This document shows, one piece after another, positions 23,007 to 36,659 of a stretch of DNA of 64,000 bases. A model generated the notes under the pieces. That model was not told the origin of the DNA. It saw nothing but the letters and a program-made list of their open reading frames with translations, and made no database searches. The DNA is taken from positions 12,493,297 through 12,557,296 of the forward strand of contig OY741266.1 in the NCBI GenBank assembly GCA_963514095.1. Reading direction: 5' to 3'. The translations under genes were made by a program, and so were the position numbers. Within the stretch, counting starts at the first letter, position 1, and each line of letters opens with the position of its first letter. The stretch is from Eutrigla gurnardus (taxonomy: Eukaryota; Chordata; Actinopteri; Perciformes; Triglidae).

Positions 23007-23626
23007 GGGTTGAGTTGTCTGCATTTTCAAAATGTTTCTACCTTAATTGCTTATAAATCTTTACCTTAACCCAGCTTTGGTAATCGTTTTTCGAAGTCAT
23101 AATGCATGCAATGTAGACGACATTCTGATGCTCTCTAATAACCAGCATAAAGCGCATCGGTCACGTGACCACGGCTCTGTGGCATACGTAGGAAAGCATA
23201 CGATAATATCGTGCTTTACTTTTCGTAGTTTTTGTACGAAAGCTGAATGAGAGCAGCCTGGATTGTGAACATGTACTATACTGTGTGTGTAAAGCCACTT
23301 TTGTGCCAATAAATACCTTTTTCTTTGTAATATTTCCGTGTTTTACTTTGGAAGCTCAGAATCAGCAGAAAAGCCCCGGTGGGATCCAACATAGGATCTA
23401 TGATCACACCGCCTCAGTCTGGACCCCGTCTGACCCTTTTAAAGGGTATTTTATCTATTTGGTCATTAGCTTTTTATGTTAGTTGAAATCTTCCCCTTTA
23501 ACAAAGTGTAAAAAACATTCCAGCAATTTAATCTTTAGATCAGAAATGATGATTGTGAAAAGAATTATGTTCAATGCAACTTTATTGAAATATTGAAAAT
23601 GACAAACATCAGACGTGTAACACATG
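23007..23626. other. No gene recognised; possible LTR-like tail
   Basis: AT-rich sequence. An AATAAA at about 23310, followed by a U5-like segment and aagccccggtgggatccaac near 23372-23391, hints at a solo LTR, but no matching pair or terminal repeat was found. Confidence 0.3.
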
Positions 23627-23805
23627 CCACATGTCACACCGCGGTGAGGGATGTCTTGTCTTGGTTTTTTGTCTTGCGAATTTCATGTTTTATTTTGAAA
23701 AGTAACTCTCCTCTCGTTTCAGGTCACTTGCCCTTCCTCTTGTGTCACTGGTCTGGCGTCTTCCCTGATCCCTGATTGTTTCCACCTGTGCTCCCTCCCT
23801 CATGT

Positions 23806-23848
23806 GTATATAGTCTGTGTCTTCCCCTGTCTTCGTTGCCAGAGTATT
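23806..23848 (+). promoter_or_regulatory. LTR core promoter: TATA box and predicted start
   Basis: TATA box gtatatag at 23806-23813. About 30 bases downstream lies GCCAGAGTATT (23838-23848), which is complementary to the primer-binding site, as expected for the first bases of RNA in a self-priming Tf1/sushi-type element. The start site is inferred from spacing. Confidence 0.65.
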
Positions 23849-24069
23849 TCGTTCGTTTCATCGAGTACGTCCAGCCTATCCCACAGTCTTGACCTTGCCT
23901 TGTATTTTCGATTTAGATAAGTATTGCCAAGTTTTATTTTTTGCATATAGTTTCCCTCTGTGATAGAGTGATTTTGATTTGGATACCTTTTGGTTAGCAA
24001 TTTTTGTTCCATTGTTAGATAAGTTTCATAGCTTTTGCTTTTCCTCCTGCTGGAGAGATTTCTGGTCGA

Positions 24070-24326
24070 GGTTTAGGTCGACGTGTGGGGGGGGTCTCTG
24101 CCGATGATTGACGGGGGGCGATCGTCCGCGCACGCGCGGGGGGGGGGGGGGGGGGGGGGGGTAGGGGGTAGGTTTAGGTCGACGTGTGGGGGGGGTCTCT
24201 GCCGATGATTGACGGGGGGCGATCGTCCGCGCACGCGCGGGGGTAGGGGGGGGGGGGGGGGGGGGGGGTAGGTTTAGGTCGACGTGTGGGGGGGGTCTCT
24301 GCCGATGATTGACGGGGGGCGATCGT
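24070..24326. repeat. Three-copy ~100-bp G-rich tandem array within the 5' LTR
   Basis: Units start ggtttaggtcgacgtgtggg at 24070, 24171 and 24271; the third is partial. Pure G runs of 24 (24138-24161) and 23 (24246-24268) bases end the first two units. The array is absent from the 3' LTR. Long G runs favour quadruplex formation and slippage. Confidence 0.95.
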
Positions 24327-24696
24327 CTGAGACACCGGAGTGTCGATATTTACTTGACCGCTAGAGGGCGCGCTATTTTGAAACGTAACATATGGTCGTA
24401 ATTCGGTGCTTGACACACGACCTATGTGGTCGTTTTCTCGAGGAGGACAGTCTGCGATTTTCAGTTCGAGTAAATTTTATAAACTCCTAGTTTCTTAAGA
24501 CCAGTGTAGTCATCTCCTTTTTCTCCTACGGGAGCTTCCTTCGTTCTTGTTGTTTTGTTAGTGTGGTCCGTTGGACCTATAGTGTTTCACAGCCTGTTCT
24601 GTTATCACTCTGTCTACAGAGAAACTGTATTTAAAATAAAGCCTGTCTGTACTACTGCGCTGCATCTGAGTCCTCAGTTTCTGCCAAGCCTGACAG

Positions 24697-24707
24697 AATA
24701 CTCTGGC
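24697..24707 (+). other. Primer-binding site, self-priming type
   Basis: AATACTCTGGC lies one base after the LTR end. It is the exact reverse complement of GCCAGAGTATT at 23838-23848 (also present in the 3' LTR near 29177). No match to a common tRNA 3' end (TGG start) is evident. Confidence 0.7.
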
Positions 24708-24712
24708 CAGAA

Positions 24713-26293
24713 ATGGACCCAGCAGAGGCAGAACAGCTATCGGGAGTCCTGCGTGTCCAAGAAGCCCGCATCTCACGCCAGGAGGAGTTCCAGAGTGCCA
24801 TGGCGGCGCAGATGGGACAGATCTCGGCTCAACTACAGGGACTGCTCGCGCAGCCCCCTCGACCCACCGCACCGGCTCCCGTACCACCGACTCCACCTAT
24901 TCCGCCCACTCCTCACTTTGGGGGGGGTAGCAGATTGGCTCCACCAGCTCAATACTCCGGGGAACCAGGACTATGTAAGACATTCATTATAGACTGTTCC
25001 ATTCACTTTGAATTAACCCCCCACGCATTCCCCACTGACCGAGTAAAGATCGCCTTCATGATCTCGCACCTAACCGGGAGAGCCAAAGCCTGGGCGTCCG
25101 CTGAATGGAGCAGGAAGTCAGCCATCTGTAACACTCTTGGAGACTTTGAGACGGCGCTAAAGAAAACATTCGATCCGGTGGCAGACGACCGGGAAAAGGC
25201 TCAAGAGCTAAGTGGATTAAGACAAGACAAGGACTCCGTGTGTGATTATGCTATTCGTTTTCGCACACTATCAGCTGAGAGTGGGTGGAATTCCACAGCT
25301 TTGTATGATGTGTTTTTTAAGGGGCTAGCAGCCCCGATCCAGGATCTGCTTGTTCCCCTCGATTTGCCCGCAGGATTGGACGACCTCGTCGCACTCGCCA
25401 TTCGGACGGATAATCGACTTCGCCAGCTCAGACGACACCGGGAAGGTAGTACGGGCACGGCGGGAGGAGCACCGTTCACTACCATCCCAAGCCGCCCGTT
25501 CACTCATGACGCCTCGCCAACCCCACGTCATCAATCCGCGACTGAGGGAGAGAGCGAACCCATGCAGCTGGGCAGAGCGCGGCTGTCGGAGGAGGAGAGG
25601 CGGAGACGGCTGTTGGAGGGAAGGTGTTTTTACTGTGGGGAAACGGGGCACCTTGTAACCACCTGTCCAACTAAACGAACCCCGACGGTGAATTTATCCG
25701 CGACTGCAAGCTCTGTTTCACGCGCCTTGACCAAAGTAAAGGTAATGCACCACACAGACACGAACCTCAAGGCACTTATTGACTCTGGGGCAGATGAGAG
25801 TTTGATGGACTGGGGTTTAGCGGAGAGATTGGGGATTAAATCTGAACCCCTGGTTAATCCAGTCAGGGCCCGATCTCTCAACGGTAAGGAACTCTTTACT
25901 ATCACTCACATCAGCGAACCCGTCCACCTGCACATTGAGGATCATGAAGAGGAAATTCGTTTTTTCTTATTTAGGTCCACCTCTCATACACTCATTCTGG
26001 GCCAAACTTGGCTGTTTCGCCACAACCCCCAGGTAGATTGGAGGTCCGGAGACATCATCAGATGGGGAGAGGACTGTTTAAGACATTGTATGGGCAAAGA
26101 AGCTGAGATTAACCTGTTCTCTGTCAACCCTAATACAGAACCTGAATACCCGGACCTGAACCTGGTACCCACCTGCTACTATCAGCTTCGGGAAGTTTTT
26201 AGTAAATCCAAAGCTCTGTCTCTTCCCCCACACCGCCCATACGACTGCGCCATCGACCTGATTCCTGGATCCTCCATACCTAAGAGGCCATGA
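24713..26293 (+). CDS. Gag and protease region of the chromovirus
   Basis: The 526-residue frame starts 18 bases after the LTR ([14 protein letters not shown]). A predicted coiled or helical N-terminus with a proline-rich linker leads to the capsid-like part (about residues 80-240). The knuckle [14 protein letters not shown] (C-x2-C-x4-H-x4-C) is near residue 305, and the aspartic protease site LIDSGADES near residue 357. The frame ends at TGA 26291-26293, just after IPKRP, where related elements run on into RT; RT resumes in the -1 frame from 26290. The overlap looks like a small deletion in the protease-RT linker rather than programmed shifting. Gag would assemble cytoplasmic particles; the protease would cut Gag-Pol. 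Confidence 0.9.
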   Translation: MDPAEAEQLSGVLRVQEARISRQEEFQSAMAAQMGQISAQLQGLLAQPPRPTAPAPVPPTPPIPPTPHFGGGSRLAPPAQYSGEPGLCKTFIIDCSIHFELTPHAFPTDRVKIAFMISHLTGRAKAWASAEWSRKSAICNTLGDFETALKKTFDPVADDREKAQELSGLRQDKDSVCDYAIRFRTLSAESGWNSTALYDVFFKGLAAPIQDLLVPLDLPAGLDDLVALAIRTDNRLRQLRRHREGSTGTAGGAPFTTIPSRPFTHDASPTPRHQSATEGESEPMQLGRARLSEEERRRRLLEGRCFYCGETGHLVTTCPTKRTPTVNLSATASSVSRALTKVKVMHHTDTNLKALIDSGADESLMDWGLAERLGIKSEPLVNPVRARSLNGKELFTITHISEPVHLHIEDHEEEIRFFLFRSTSHTLILGQTWLFRHNPQVDWRSGDIIRWGEDCLRHCMGKEAEINLFSVNPNTEPEYPDLNLVPTCYYQLREVFSKSKALSLPPHRPYDCAIDLIPGSSIPKRP

Positions 26294-28986
26294 GAGAGTA
26301 CCTCACCACGTCACTAAAAGCTGGTCTCATCCGCCCTTCATCATCGCCAGCTGGGGCGGGCTTCTTCTTTGTGGATAAGAAAGATGGGTCTCTGAGACCT
26401 TGCATAGACTATAGTCCACTTAATGACATTACAATAAAAAATCGCTATCCACTCCCTCTCATGTCATCAGTCTTTGACCAACTCCAACAGGCCAAAGTGT
26501 TCACAAAACTCGACCTACGCAACGCCTACCACTTGGTCCGAATAAGAGAGGGCGATGAGTGGAAGACCGGTTTCAACACTCCGAGTGGCCATTACGAGTA
26601 TCTGGTCATGCCATTCGGTCTCACCAATGCCCCCGCCGTGTTTCAAGCCATGATTAATGAGGTGTTGAGGGACTTCTTGGATCATTTTGTCTATGTATAT
26701 TTAGACGATATTTTGATTTACTCACCTGACATTGACACTCACCAAGACCATGTGACCAAAGTTCTTAAAAGACTCCTAGAAAATCACTTGTATGTGAAGG
26801 CCGAGAAAAGTGTATTTCATGCCGACACCGTCTCCTTTCTGGGCTTCATCGTAGCCCCTGGAAGAGTTCAGATGGACCCGGCTAAAATTAGCGCTGTAGC
26901 CGAATGGCCCACACCTGATAGCCGCAAGAAGGTTCAGCAATTTTTGGGGTTTGCTAACTTTTACAGGCGGTTTATCAGAGGCTTTAGCGCAATAGCGGCT
27001 CCTCTTCATGCTCTTACCTCCACTCAGGTGCAGTTCCACTGGTCGCCCGCAGCAGAGAAGGCATTCCAGGATCTCAAGCTCCGCTTCACGTCAGCCCCCA
27101 TCCTCACCATGCCGGACCCTCAGCGGCAGTTCGTGGTCGAAGTAGACGCATCGAACGAAGGGGTTGGCGCCATCCTCTCCCAACGATCGGAAAAGGATGG
27201 CAAGATACACCCATGCGCCTTCCTGTCGCGGCGGCTGTCCAGAGCTGAAAGGAACTATGATATGGGCAACCGAGAACTACTGGCGGTCAAACTTGCCCTC
27301 GAAGAGTGGAGGCATTGGCTAGAGGGGGCCGAGCAACCGTTCATAGTCTGGACTGATCACCGAAATCTCGAGTACATCAGAAAAGCTAAGAGGCTAAACT
27401 CTCGCCAGGCCAGGTGGGCGCTCTTTTTTAACCGCTTCTCTTTCTCTCTTTCCTACAGGCCGGGGTCCCGGAACGTCAAGCCAGACGCGCTGTCCCGGTT
27501 ATTCGACCCCGAGCCTGTTGCCAAGGAACCTGAAACCATCCTTCCACTAACCTGTGTGGTAGGAGCGGTCTCCTGGCAGATAGAAGAAGAGGTGAAGCAG
27601 GCTAATGGTGGGGTTCCATCACCTCATGGGTGCCCAGATAATCGGTTGTTTGTGCCGGCCGGGCTGCGCCCACAGGTGATTCATTGGGCTCATACCTCAC
27701 TGCTTTCATGCCACCCGGGAGTTCAGAGAACGATGTTCGTCATCTCTCGACGGTTCTGGTGGCCGTCCATGGAGCCGGAGGTTCGGGAGTACGTGGAGGC
27801 ATGCTCGGTCTGCGCCCGCAACAAGACATCCTCCCGGCCTCGAATGGGTCTCCTGCAACCACTTCCCATCCCCTCCAGACCGTGGTCAGACATCTCCATG
27901 GACTTCGTCACGGGGCTCCCGGTATCCCAAGGTAACACCACTGTCCTCACCGTGGTAGACCGTTTCTCTAAAATGGTCAAATTTATTGCCTTGCCCAAAC
28001 TACCCTCCGCCAAAGAGATGGCGGAGGTCATGATGAATCAGGTTTTCAGGGTTCACGGATTCCCCAAAGACATTGTTTCCGACCGGGGGCCCCAGTTCGT
28101 GTCACCGTTCTGGAGGGAGTTCTGTAGGCTCATCGGCGCCAAGGCCAGCCTGACCTCAGGATACCACCCGTAGGCCAACGGCCAGACCGAGCGCCTCAAC
28201 CAACAATTGGAAACCGGCCTCCGGTGCCTACTCTCCCAGAATCCCTCGACATGGAGCAAGAACCTGGTCTGGGTTGAGTATGCCCATAATTCTTTACCCA
28301 CATCTGCTACAGGATTCTCACCATTCAAATGTGCTTACGGTTATCAACCCCCAGTTTTTCCAGAGAACGAACGGGAGGTTTCGGTCCCCTCTGCCCACGC
28401 CATGATTCGACGCTGCCACCGCATCTGGGCAGCCGCCCGCCAGGTGCTAATCCGCCAGGGGGATCGGGTGAAGAAGGCGGCAGATCGCAAGAGGCGTCCT
28501 GCTCCAGCTTACCAGGTGGGCCAGAAGGTGTGGCTCTCGGCCAAGGACCTCCACCTTAAGGTTCCCTCCAGGAAGCTAGCTCCTCGGTTCGTGGGACCAT
28601 TCCCTGTCACCCAGATCATCGGACCGGCAGCTGTGCGTCTTCGTCTGCCCCGGTCCCTTCGTGTGCATCCCACATTCCATGTCAGCCAGATCAAACCTGT
28701 CAAGGAAAGCCAAATGGTCCCGGCCACCACGGCCCCTCCACCACCCGAGGTAATTGAAGGGGGTCCGGTGTACAAAGTAAAGCAGCTGTTGGCAGTACGC
28801 AACCGGGGCCGGGGCAGACAGTATCTAGTGGACTGGGAGGGATACGGACCTGAGGAGAGACAGTGGATCCCTTCCCGCCACATCGTGGACCCCACCCTCA
28901 TCGGTGACTTTCATAAAAATAACCCTGGGCAGCCTGGGCCGTCAGGTGTCGGCCGTAGAAGGGGGGGTACTGTCACACCGCGGTGA
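26290..28986 (+). pseudogene. Pol of the chromovirus: RT, RNase H, integrase, chromodomain; one nonsense codon
   Basis: RT shows [26 protein letters not shown] and the catalytic box YLDDILIYS (near residue 137). RNase H shows [30 protein letters not shown] and [11 protein letters not shown], ending PDALSRLF. Integrase has the HHCC finger (H...H then CSVC) and catalytic D residues in SMDFVTGLP and SDRGPQF. A TAG at 28171-28173 interrupts just before the GQTERLNQ block with the catalytic E; the same frame continues. The chromodomain (about 28768-28905: [28 protein letters not shown]) would target chromatin. The frame closes at TGA 28984-28986 just inside the 3' LTR. The nonsense codon removes the third catalytic residue and the chromodomain. 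Confidence 0.92.
28955..28970 (+). other. Polypurine tract
   Basis: gtagaagggggggtac directly before the 3' LTR TG; it would prime plus-strand DNA synthesis. Confidence 0.85.
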
Positions 28987-30556
28987 GGGATGTCTTGTCT
29001 TGGTTTTTTGTCTTGCGAATTTCATGTTTTATTTTGAAAAGTAACTCTCCTCTCGTTTCAGGTCACTTGCCCTTCCTCTTGTGTCACCGGTCTGGCGTCT
29101 TCCCTGATCCCTGATTGTTTCCACCTGTGCTCCCTCCCTCATGTGTATATAGTCTGTGTCTTCCCCTGTCTTCGTTGCCAGAGTATTTCGTTCGTTTCGT
29201 CGAGTACGTCCAGCCTATCCCACAGTCTTGACCTTGCCTTGTATTTTCGATTTAGATAAGTATTGCCAAGTTTTATTTTTTGCATATAGTTTCCCTCTGT
29301 GATAGAGTGATTTTGATTTGGATACCTTTTGGTTAGCAATTTTTGTAGTGATGGGCAAGTGAAGCCTTATGAAGCACTGAGGCTTTCCTAGCAATTGTGT
29401 TGAAAAAGATTCAAAGCTTCAACGCTTCAGTGATGGTGACATCTGGTGGACAACTGAAGCCATAGCAACCTCTCAAGAGCGCGACTGAAGCTCTGACACC
29501 GTTTCAATCCCATGTCAACAATAAAAGTTTAGAAAAGACTGTGTGGTCGTTAACGTGTTTTGTTCATTCATACTCGCCCATACTGTAACACATCCCATGC
29601 CAACGGATTAATCCAAATGATATGAAGGGTTAATGGTTGGTTAAGGGTTTATTTATTTGATCATGGTATGTGAACTCAGACAGATCGTGTTTGTATAATA
29701 AGTGTTTTACACCAGAGTCTCCTCTCACTCTCACTCTCACAATCTCCAAATGTTCTCTCACTCTCACAATCTCCAAATGTTCTCTCACTCTCACTCTCAC
29801 TCTCCAAATATCCAACTCTCCTCTCACTCTCCAAATCTCCTCACAACCACATTTTGAGGAGTAATGATGCATGTTTTATAGCTTGTGTGGCATCAAACCA
29901 CTCAAATCTTTAAAACCTGTCACGCTGTCATAGGCTCACAAAGCATGAACACTACGAGCCAATGAAACACACTGACACACACTATGAGCCAATGACACGC
30001 ACCGGCACACTATGAGCCAATGAAACGCTTCGAAACTTTTCGAAGCAACGAAGCACTTAGTGCTTCGGTCACGTGACGCTGGTGTTTTGATACAAGCTCC
30101 GACACAGTGGTTCGAACCGCTCCGCTTCAGGAAGAGCGACACAAGCTCCAAAGCCTCGGTATCATTTACCCATCACTAAATTTTTGTTCCATTGTTAGAT
30201 AAGTTTCATAGCTTTTGCTTTTCCTCCTGCTGGAGAGATTTCTGTTCGTTAATATTTTTCAGCTGTATTAGAGTAGAATTATTTTCATAGCCTGTGTGTC
30301 TTCCTCCTCCGGGAGCGATTTTCAGTTCGAGTAAATTTTATAAACTCCTAGTTTCTTAAGACCAGTATAGTCATCTCCTTTTTCTCCTACGGGAGCTTCC
30401 TTTGTTCTTGTTGTTTTGTTAGTGTGGTCCGTTGGACCTATAGTGTTTCACAGCCTGTTCTGTTATCACTCTGTCTACAGAGAAACTGTATTTAAAATAA
30501 AGCCTGTCTGTACTACTGCCCTGCATCTGAGTCCTCAGTTTCTGCCAAGCCTGACA
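28971..30556 (+). mobile_element. 3' LTR of the chromovirus, interrupted by a hAT element
   Basis: Without the 833-base insertion and its 8-base duplication the LTR is about 745 bases. It has the TATA-start segment, the predicted RNA start GCCAGAGTATT and the AATAAA. It keeps the 87-base segment (tgttcgttaatatttttcag and on) that the 5' LTR has lost, so it better represents the ancestral LTR. Confidence 0.92.
29346..30178. mobile_element. Non-autonomous hAT element nested in the 3' LTR
   Basis: The ends are TAGTGATGGGCAAG and its inverted partner (ttacccatcacta). The perfect 8-bp target duplication AATTTTTG lies at 29338-29345 and 30179-30186, and the uninterrupted sequence is seen in the 5' LTR. 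Inside are a minisatellite of ctctcactct/caatctccaaatg (about 29718-29850) and tcgaa-rich subterminal motifs. No transposase is encoded. It shares ends with the element at 54552-55875. Confidence 0.93.
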
Positions 30557-30561
30557 CCACA

Positions 30562-30870
30562 ATTCAAACCAGATAACAAAAATGATTCGTCTCTGCCATT
30601 GAGTAGGTAAAAAAAAAAAAGAGAGAAATTCACCTCAAATGCATTAAAACTAAAGGAACGAGTTTTGAAAACGTGAGGATTATAAAGTACAGATATTTGT
30701 TTAAAACTGTAGGAAGGAAAAGTAACAGTTGAAGATTCCACTTGAATACAGTAAGGAAGTATTTTATGTTTCCATCCCTCCATTAAAACCTCTTCAGACT
30801 CCCATTCTTCTCTAACCAGCCTTCCTTTCCTTCTTTCTTCAGCTTTGGCTTCATGCTCATTTCAGGCGTC
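30562..30870. other. Probable 3' flank of the tubulin gene, no gene seen
   Basis: AT-rich stretch between the chromovirus and the tubulin stop codon; it may hold the tubulin 3' UTR (minus strand). Confidence 0.4.
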
Positions 30871-33031
<2,161 letters not shown>

Positions 33032-33137
33032 ATTAAGTTATTCCAGTATGTTTAGATGCTATTTTAAGTTTAGAGTATATTTTGAGGGCCAAATGAATCA
33101 CAATTATTTTCCCAGGATAATGGTGAAATAAATGTTT

Positions 33138-33142
<5 letters not shown>

Positions 33143-33196
<54 letters not shown>
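33143..33196. repeat. (ATA)n microsatellite at the 3' end of the L2 LINE
   Basis: About 17 AAT/ATA units. On the minus strand this follows AGCGCTATACAAAATAAATC, the usual L2-type 3' end, so it began as the LINE tail. Confidence 0.9.
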
Positions 33197-33475
33197 GATT
33201 TATTTTGTATAGCGCTTTTCAAAGGATCTCAAAGACACTTTACATTACGTACAGTACGGTTAAAAATCAATACATTTAAAACAAGTACTATTAAACACAG
33301 GGAGGCTACAAGTGAGTTTATTAAAACAAGCAGGTTATTCTTAAGTAGATAAGTTAAAAAGATGTACTGTGAAGTTATAAAACGGTTGAGAACAAGTAAT
33401 ATAAAGTTATAAAACGGTTGAAGAGCAGGCACATTTAAGAACAAGTTAGTGATGCAGTACAGATGAAGTAGTGGA

Positions 33476-36015
33476 TTAAGGGGGGTTGAAGGCAATTCTG
33501 AAGAGGTGGGTTTTGATGAGTGATTTGAAGGTGGTCTGGTCGGTGCAGGCTCGGATTTGTGGGGGTAGTGAGTTCCAGAGGGAGGGGGCAGCAATTGAGA
33601 AGGCTCTGTCGCCCCAGGTACGATGTTTGGTCCTGACAGGTGGGGAGAGGAGGTTTGTGTCAGAGGAGCGAAGGTTACGGGGAGGAGAGTGGTGGTGGAG
33701 CAGGTCGGTGAGGTAGGAAGGGGCCTGGTTGTGGAGGGCTTTGTGGGTGAGGAGGAGTACTTTGTATTCGATGCGTTGGGGAACAGGGAGCCAGTGGAGA
33801 TTTTGCAGAACAGGGGTGATGTGGTCACGGGAGCGGGTGTGGGTGAGGAGGCGGGCAGCAGAGTTTTGTATGTATTGCAGTTTGTCGAGGATTTTGGCAG
33901 GTGAACCGTAGAGGATGCTATTGCAGTAGTCTATTCTGGATGTGATGAATGCATGTTTCGGCAGCAGAGAAGGTGAGTGATGGGCGGAGACGGGCAATGT
34001 TCTTGAGGTGAAAAAAGGCAGTCCTGGTGGTGTGATTGATGTGTTGTTGAAATGTGAGGTTGCTGTCGAAAATGACTCCAAGGTTGCGCAGGTGCAGGGA
34101 CGGGGACAGAGTGGAGTTGTCGACGGAGAGAGTGAAGTTGTGGGTGTTTTTGATGAGGGATTTGGGGCCGATGATCATCATGTCTGTTTTGTCACAGTTG
34201 AGTTGGAGGAAGTTGTTTTGCATCCAGGTTTTTAATTCAGTGAGGCAGGTGGTCAGAGTGGAGCAGGTGGCTGTGGTGATGGATTTGGTGGAGATGTAGA
34301 TCTGGACGTCGTCAGCGTAGCAGTGGAAGTGGAGACCATGTTTGCGAATAATGTTGCCAAGGGGGAGGATGTAGAGGATGAAGAGAAGAGGACCAAGCAC
34401 CGAACCTTGGGGGACGCCTTGGGACAGAGGAACAGTGGAGGAAGTGCAGTTATTAATGCTGATGAATTGCTGTCTGTTGGTGAGGTAGGAGCGGAGCCAG
34501 GAGAGTGCAGTGCCAGTGATGTAGTAGTTTTCCAGACGGGAGAGGAGAATGGAGTGTTTGATGGTGTCGAAGGCTGCAGTGAGGTCAAGCATGATGAGGA
34601 TGGTGAAGTGGCCGGCGTCAGAGGAGAGGAGGAGGTCGTTGGTGACTTTTAGGAGGGCTGTTTCGGTGCTGTGTTGTGGGCGGAATCCAGATTGAAATGG
34701 TTCATACAGGTGATTTGAGGAGAGGTGGGTTTTGAGTTGAGCAGCGACGACACGTTCCAGAATTTTTGACAGAAAGGGAAGATTGGAGATAGGCCGGAAG
34801 TTGGACATGATGTCGGGGCTGAGACCTGGTTTCTTGAGGATAGGGGTGACAGCAGCAAGTTTGAGTGGAGTGGGGACAGAGCCAGAGATGAGGGAGGAAT
34901 TTATGATTTTGACGAGGAGTGGGGTGACGGATGGAAGACAGGTTTTGATGAGAGCTGATGGGATGGGATCTAGGGTGCAGGTGGAGGTTTTCATGCCGTT
35001 AGTGAGTTGAGGTAGGTCCATGGGTGACAGCAGGGTGAACTGTGACAGGCACTGAGAGTGTGAAGGGGTGGGATCCAGTGGTGGGGTTGAGGGAGCCGGG
35101 GAGGTGGTCAGGTTGCTGTAGATGTTGTTGATTTTATTTTGGAAAAATGACAGAAAGGAGTTACATGTTTCCACTGTGAAAGCTGTAGAGATGTTATCGG
35201 GGGGGTTGAGAAGTTTGTTGATCGTGGTAAAAAGAGTCTTGGGGTTGTTGGAGCCGGAGTGTATGAGGTGTGAGTGGTAAGTGGACCGGGCTGTGTTGAG
35301 AGCAGTTTTGTATATATGGAGAAAGTCTGTGTAAGCGTGGAGGTGAACTGTTAGGCCGGTTTTATTGTAGAGTCTTTCCAGTTGTCGTTTGCGGGATTTC
35401 ATGTGATGGAGTTCAGGGGTGTACCAGGGAGCTGAGTGGGTGAAGGTGTTTTAGTTTTAGTGGGAGCCAGTAGATTGAGACAGGAGGAAAGAGTGTTGTT
35501 GTAGTAGTCCACAAGGTTGTTGGGATCATCAGACAAGGGGGGAGGAGAGATGGATAATGCACCGGTGAGAGAGGCTGAGAGGGCTGAGGGGTTGATGGAC
35601 TTGATATTTCTGGATGAGATTTTGCGTTTATCTTTTGGGATAGGGATGGGGATGTTGAGGTCGATGATGATGGCGAGATGGTCGGAGATGTGGAGGTTGA
35701 TGCTGGAGAGATGGTTTAGTGTGAGTCCAGTGGAGCAGACCAGATCGAGGATGTGACCATGGGAGTGGGTGGGGAAGTTGATATGCTGTGCGAAGTTGAA
35801 GCAGTGTAACAGTTCCAGGAATTCAGTGGCAGGTTTGCAGTTGGTGTCGTTGATGTGAAGATTAAAATCTCAGAGGAGGAGGACAGAGGGTGAGATGGCG
35901 CAGAGCTGGGTGAGAAAATCCGTGAAGTCTGAGAGAAAGGTGGGATTTGGTTGGGGAGGGCGGTAGATGATGGCAGTGACAAGTGGAGTAGGACCAGGGA
36001 GTTTGAGGGCAAGAT
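33476..36015 (-). pseudogene. L2 LINE ORF2: endonuclease end, reverse transcriptase, C-terminal domain
   Basis: The endonuclease part includes IIYRPPQPNPTFLSDF, interrupted by a TGA near 35868 (before DFNLHIND) and a frame change near 35440. The RT frame (35402-33918) reads SNFRPISNLPFLSKILERVV, GFRPQHSTETALLKV, LDLTAAFDTIKHSILLSRL, PQGSVLGPLLFILY and the catalytic HCYADDVQIYI. A frameshift near 33965 moves to ITSRIDYCNSILYGSPAKI, then LTHTRSRDHITPVLQNLHWL and LWNSLPPQIRAC, ending at 33476. The C-terminal part matches the plus-strand L2 piece at 59080-59514 in domain order. Dead copy. Confidence 0.88.
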
Positions 36016-36659
36016 CCCACTGCGCAATGAGACGTCCAAACGACGTCTTTTCCAAGTCATTTTTGCACGTCTAATTTTGGTCACCTCAAGGTGCAGACTG
36101 TTACTCCAGACGACGTCTTTCTTTCAACGTATACTTGACGTCCATCTATGACGTCCACAGTACCGCCGTGCAGGAGCTATTTCTAGTCCAAATATGGTCG
36201 TTGTGGACGTCTTTTCTACGTCAAATTATAACTCATTAGGGCCCGAGCGCCGACAACGTCGGGCTGCGAAGCCCTATTGAAATTGAACGGATTTTTATTA
36301 TTCTTATTATTATTTATATTATTTATTTATATATATATTTTTTTTTACTGGTTTAGTTCCTATGCATAACCAAATGACGCTACAGTAAAATTAGCTGGTA
36401 CAGGAAAACAGGTTCCTACCTTCTGGACACGTTTCTACAGTCACGTTATAATAAATCACAATCAAATCCTGACTGTTTTGTCACCCATTTTTATTTTCCA
36501 GACGTCAGTTGACAATACAACAGCAGGCAGTATATACAAACGTGTATATAAAAAATAAAAATAAAAGGTAAAATACAAGTACTCTGACTATAAAAATGAT
36601 AAGAATATAAAATATATACTGTATATAAAATAACCCTATGAACACTGAGAACAGCAACT

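Larger units (their letters stand above)
23632..24695 (+). mobile_element. 5' LTR of the chromovirus
   Basis: Matches the 3' LTR closely from TGTCACACCGCGG to about 24065 and again from about 24457 to TGACA. In between, about 390 bases holding a three-copy G-rich array replace an 87-base stretch present in the 3' LTR. An AATAAA lies at about 24635 in the shared 3' part. Confidence 0.93.
23627..30561 (+). mobile_element. Complete Ty3/gypsy chromovirus (sushi-like) insertion
   Basis: The element is bounded by the 5-bp target duplication CCACA (23627-23631 and 30557-30561). LTRs start TGTCACACCG and end AAGCCTGACA at 23632-24695 and 28971-30556. Order inside: PBS, Gag with one CCHC knuckle, protease, RT, RNase H, integrase, chromodomain, polypurine tract. 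No env is present. The LTRs are unequal: the 5' one carries a G-rich tandem array and the 3' one carries a hAT insertion. A frame break between protease and RT and a TAG in integrase make this copy non-autonomous. Confidence 0.95.

Noticed and set aside
24070..24326. Tandem 100-bp units considered as CRISPR or satellite
   Set aside because: Only three contiguous copies within one LTR, so a local tandem duplication.
29718..29850. Regular short repeats resembling an array with spacers
   Set aside because: The units are contiguous CT-rich minisatellite variants inside a hAT element of a vertebrate genome. There are no unique spacers, so it is not CRISPR.
33229..35010. Several plus-strand frames rich in Glu, Gly and Val
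   Set aside because: They are complements of the L2 ORF2 on the minus strand.
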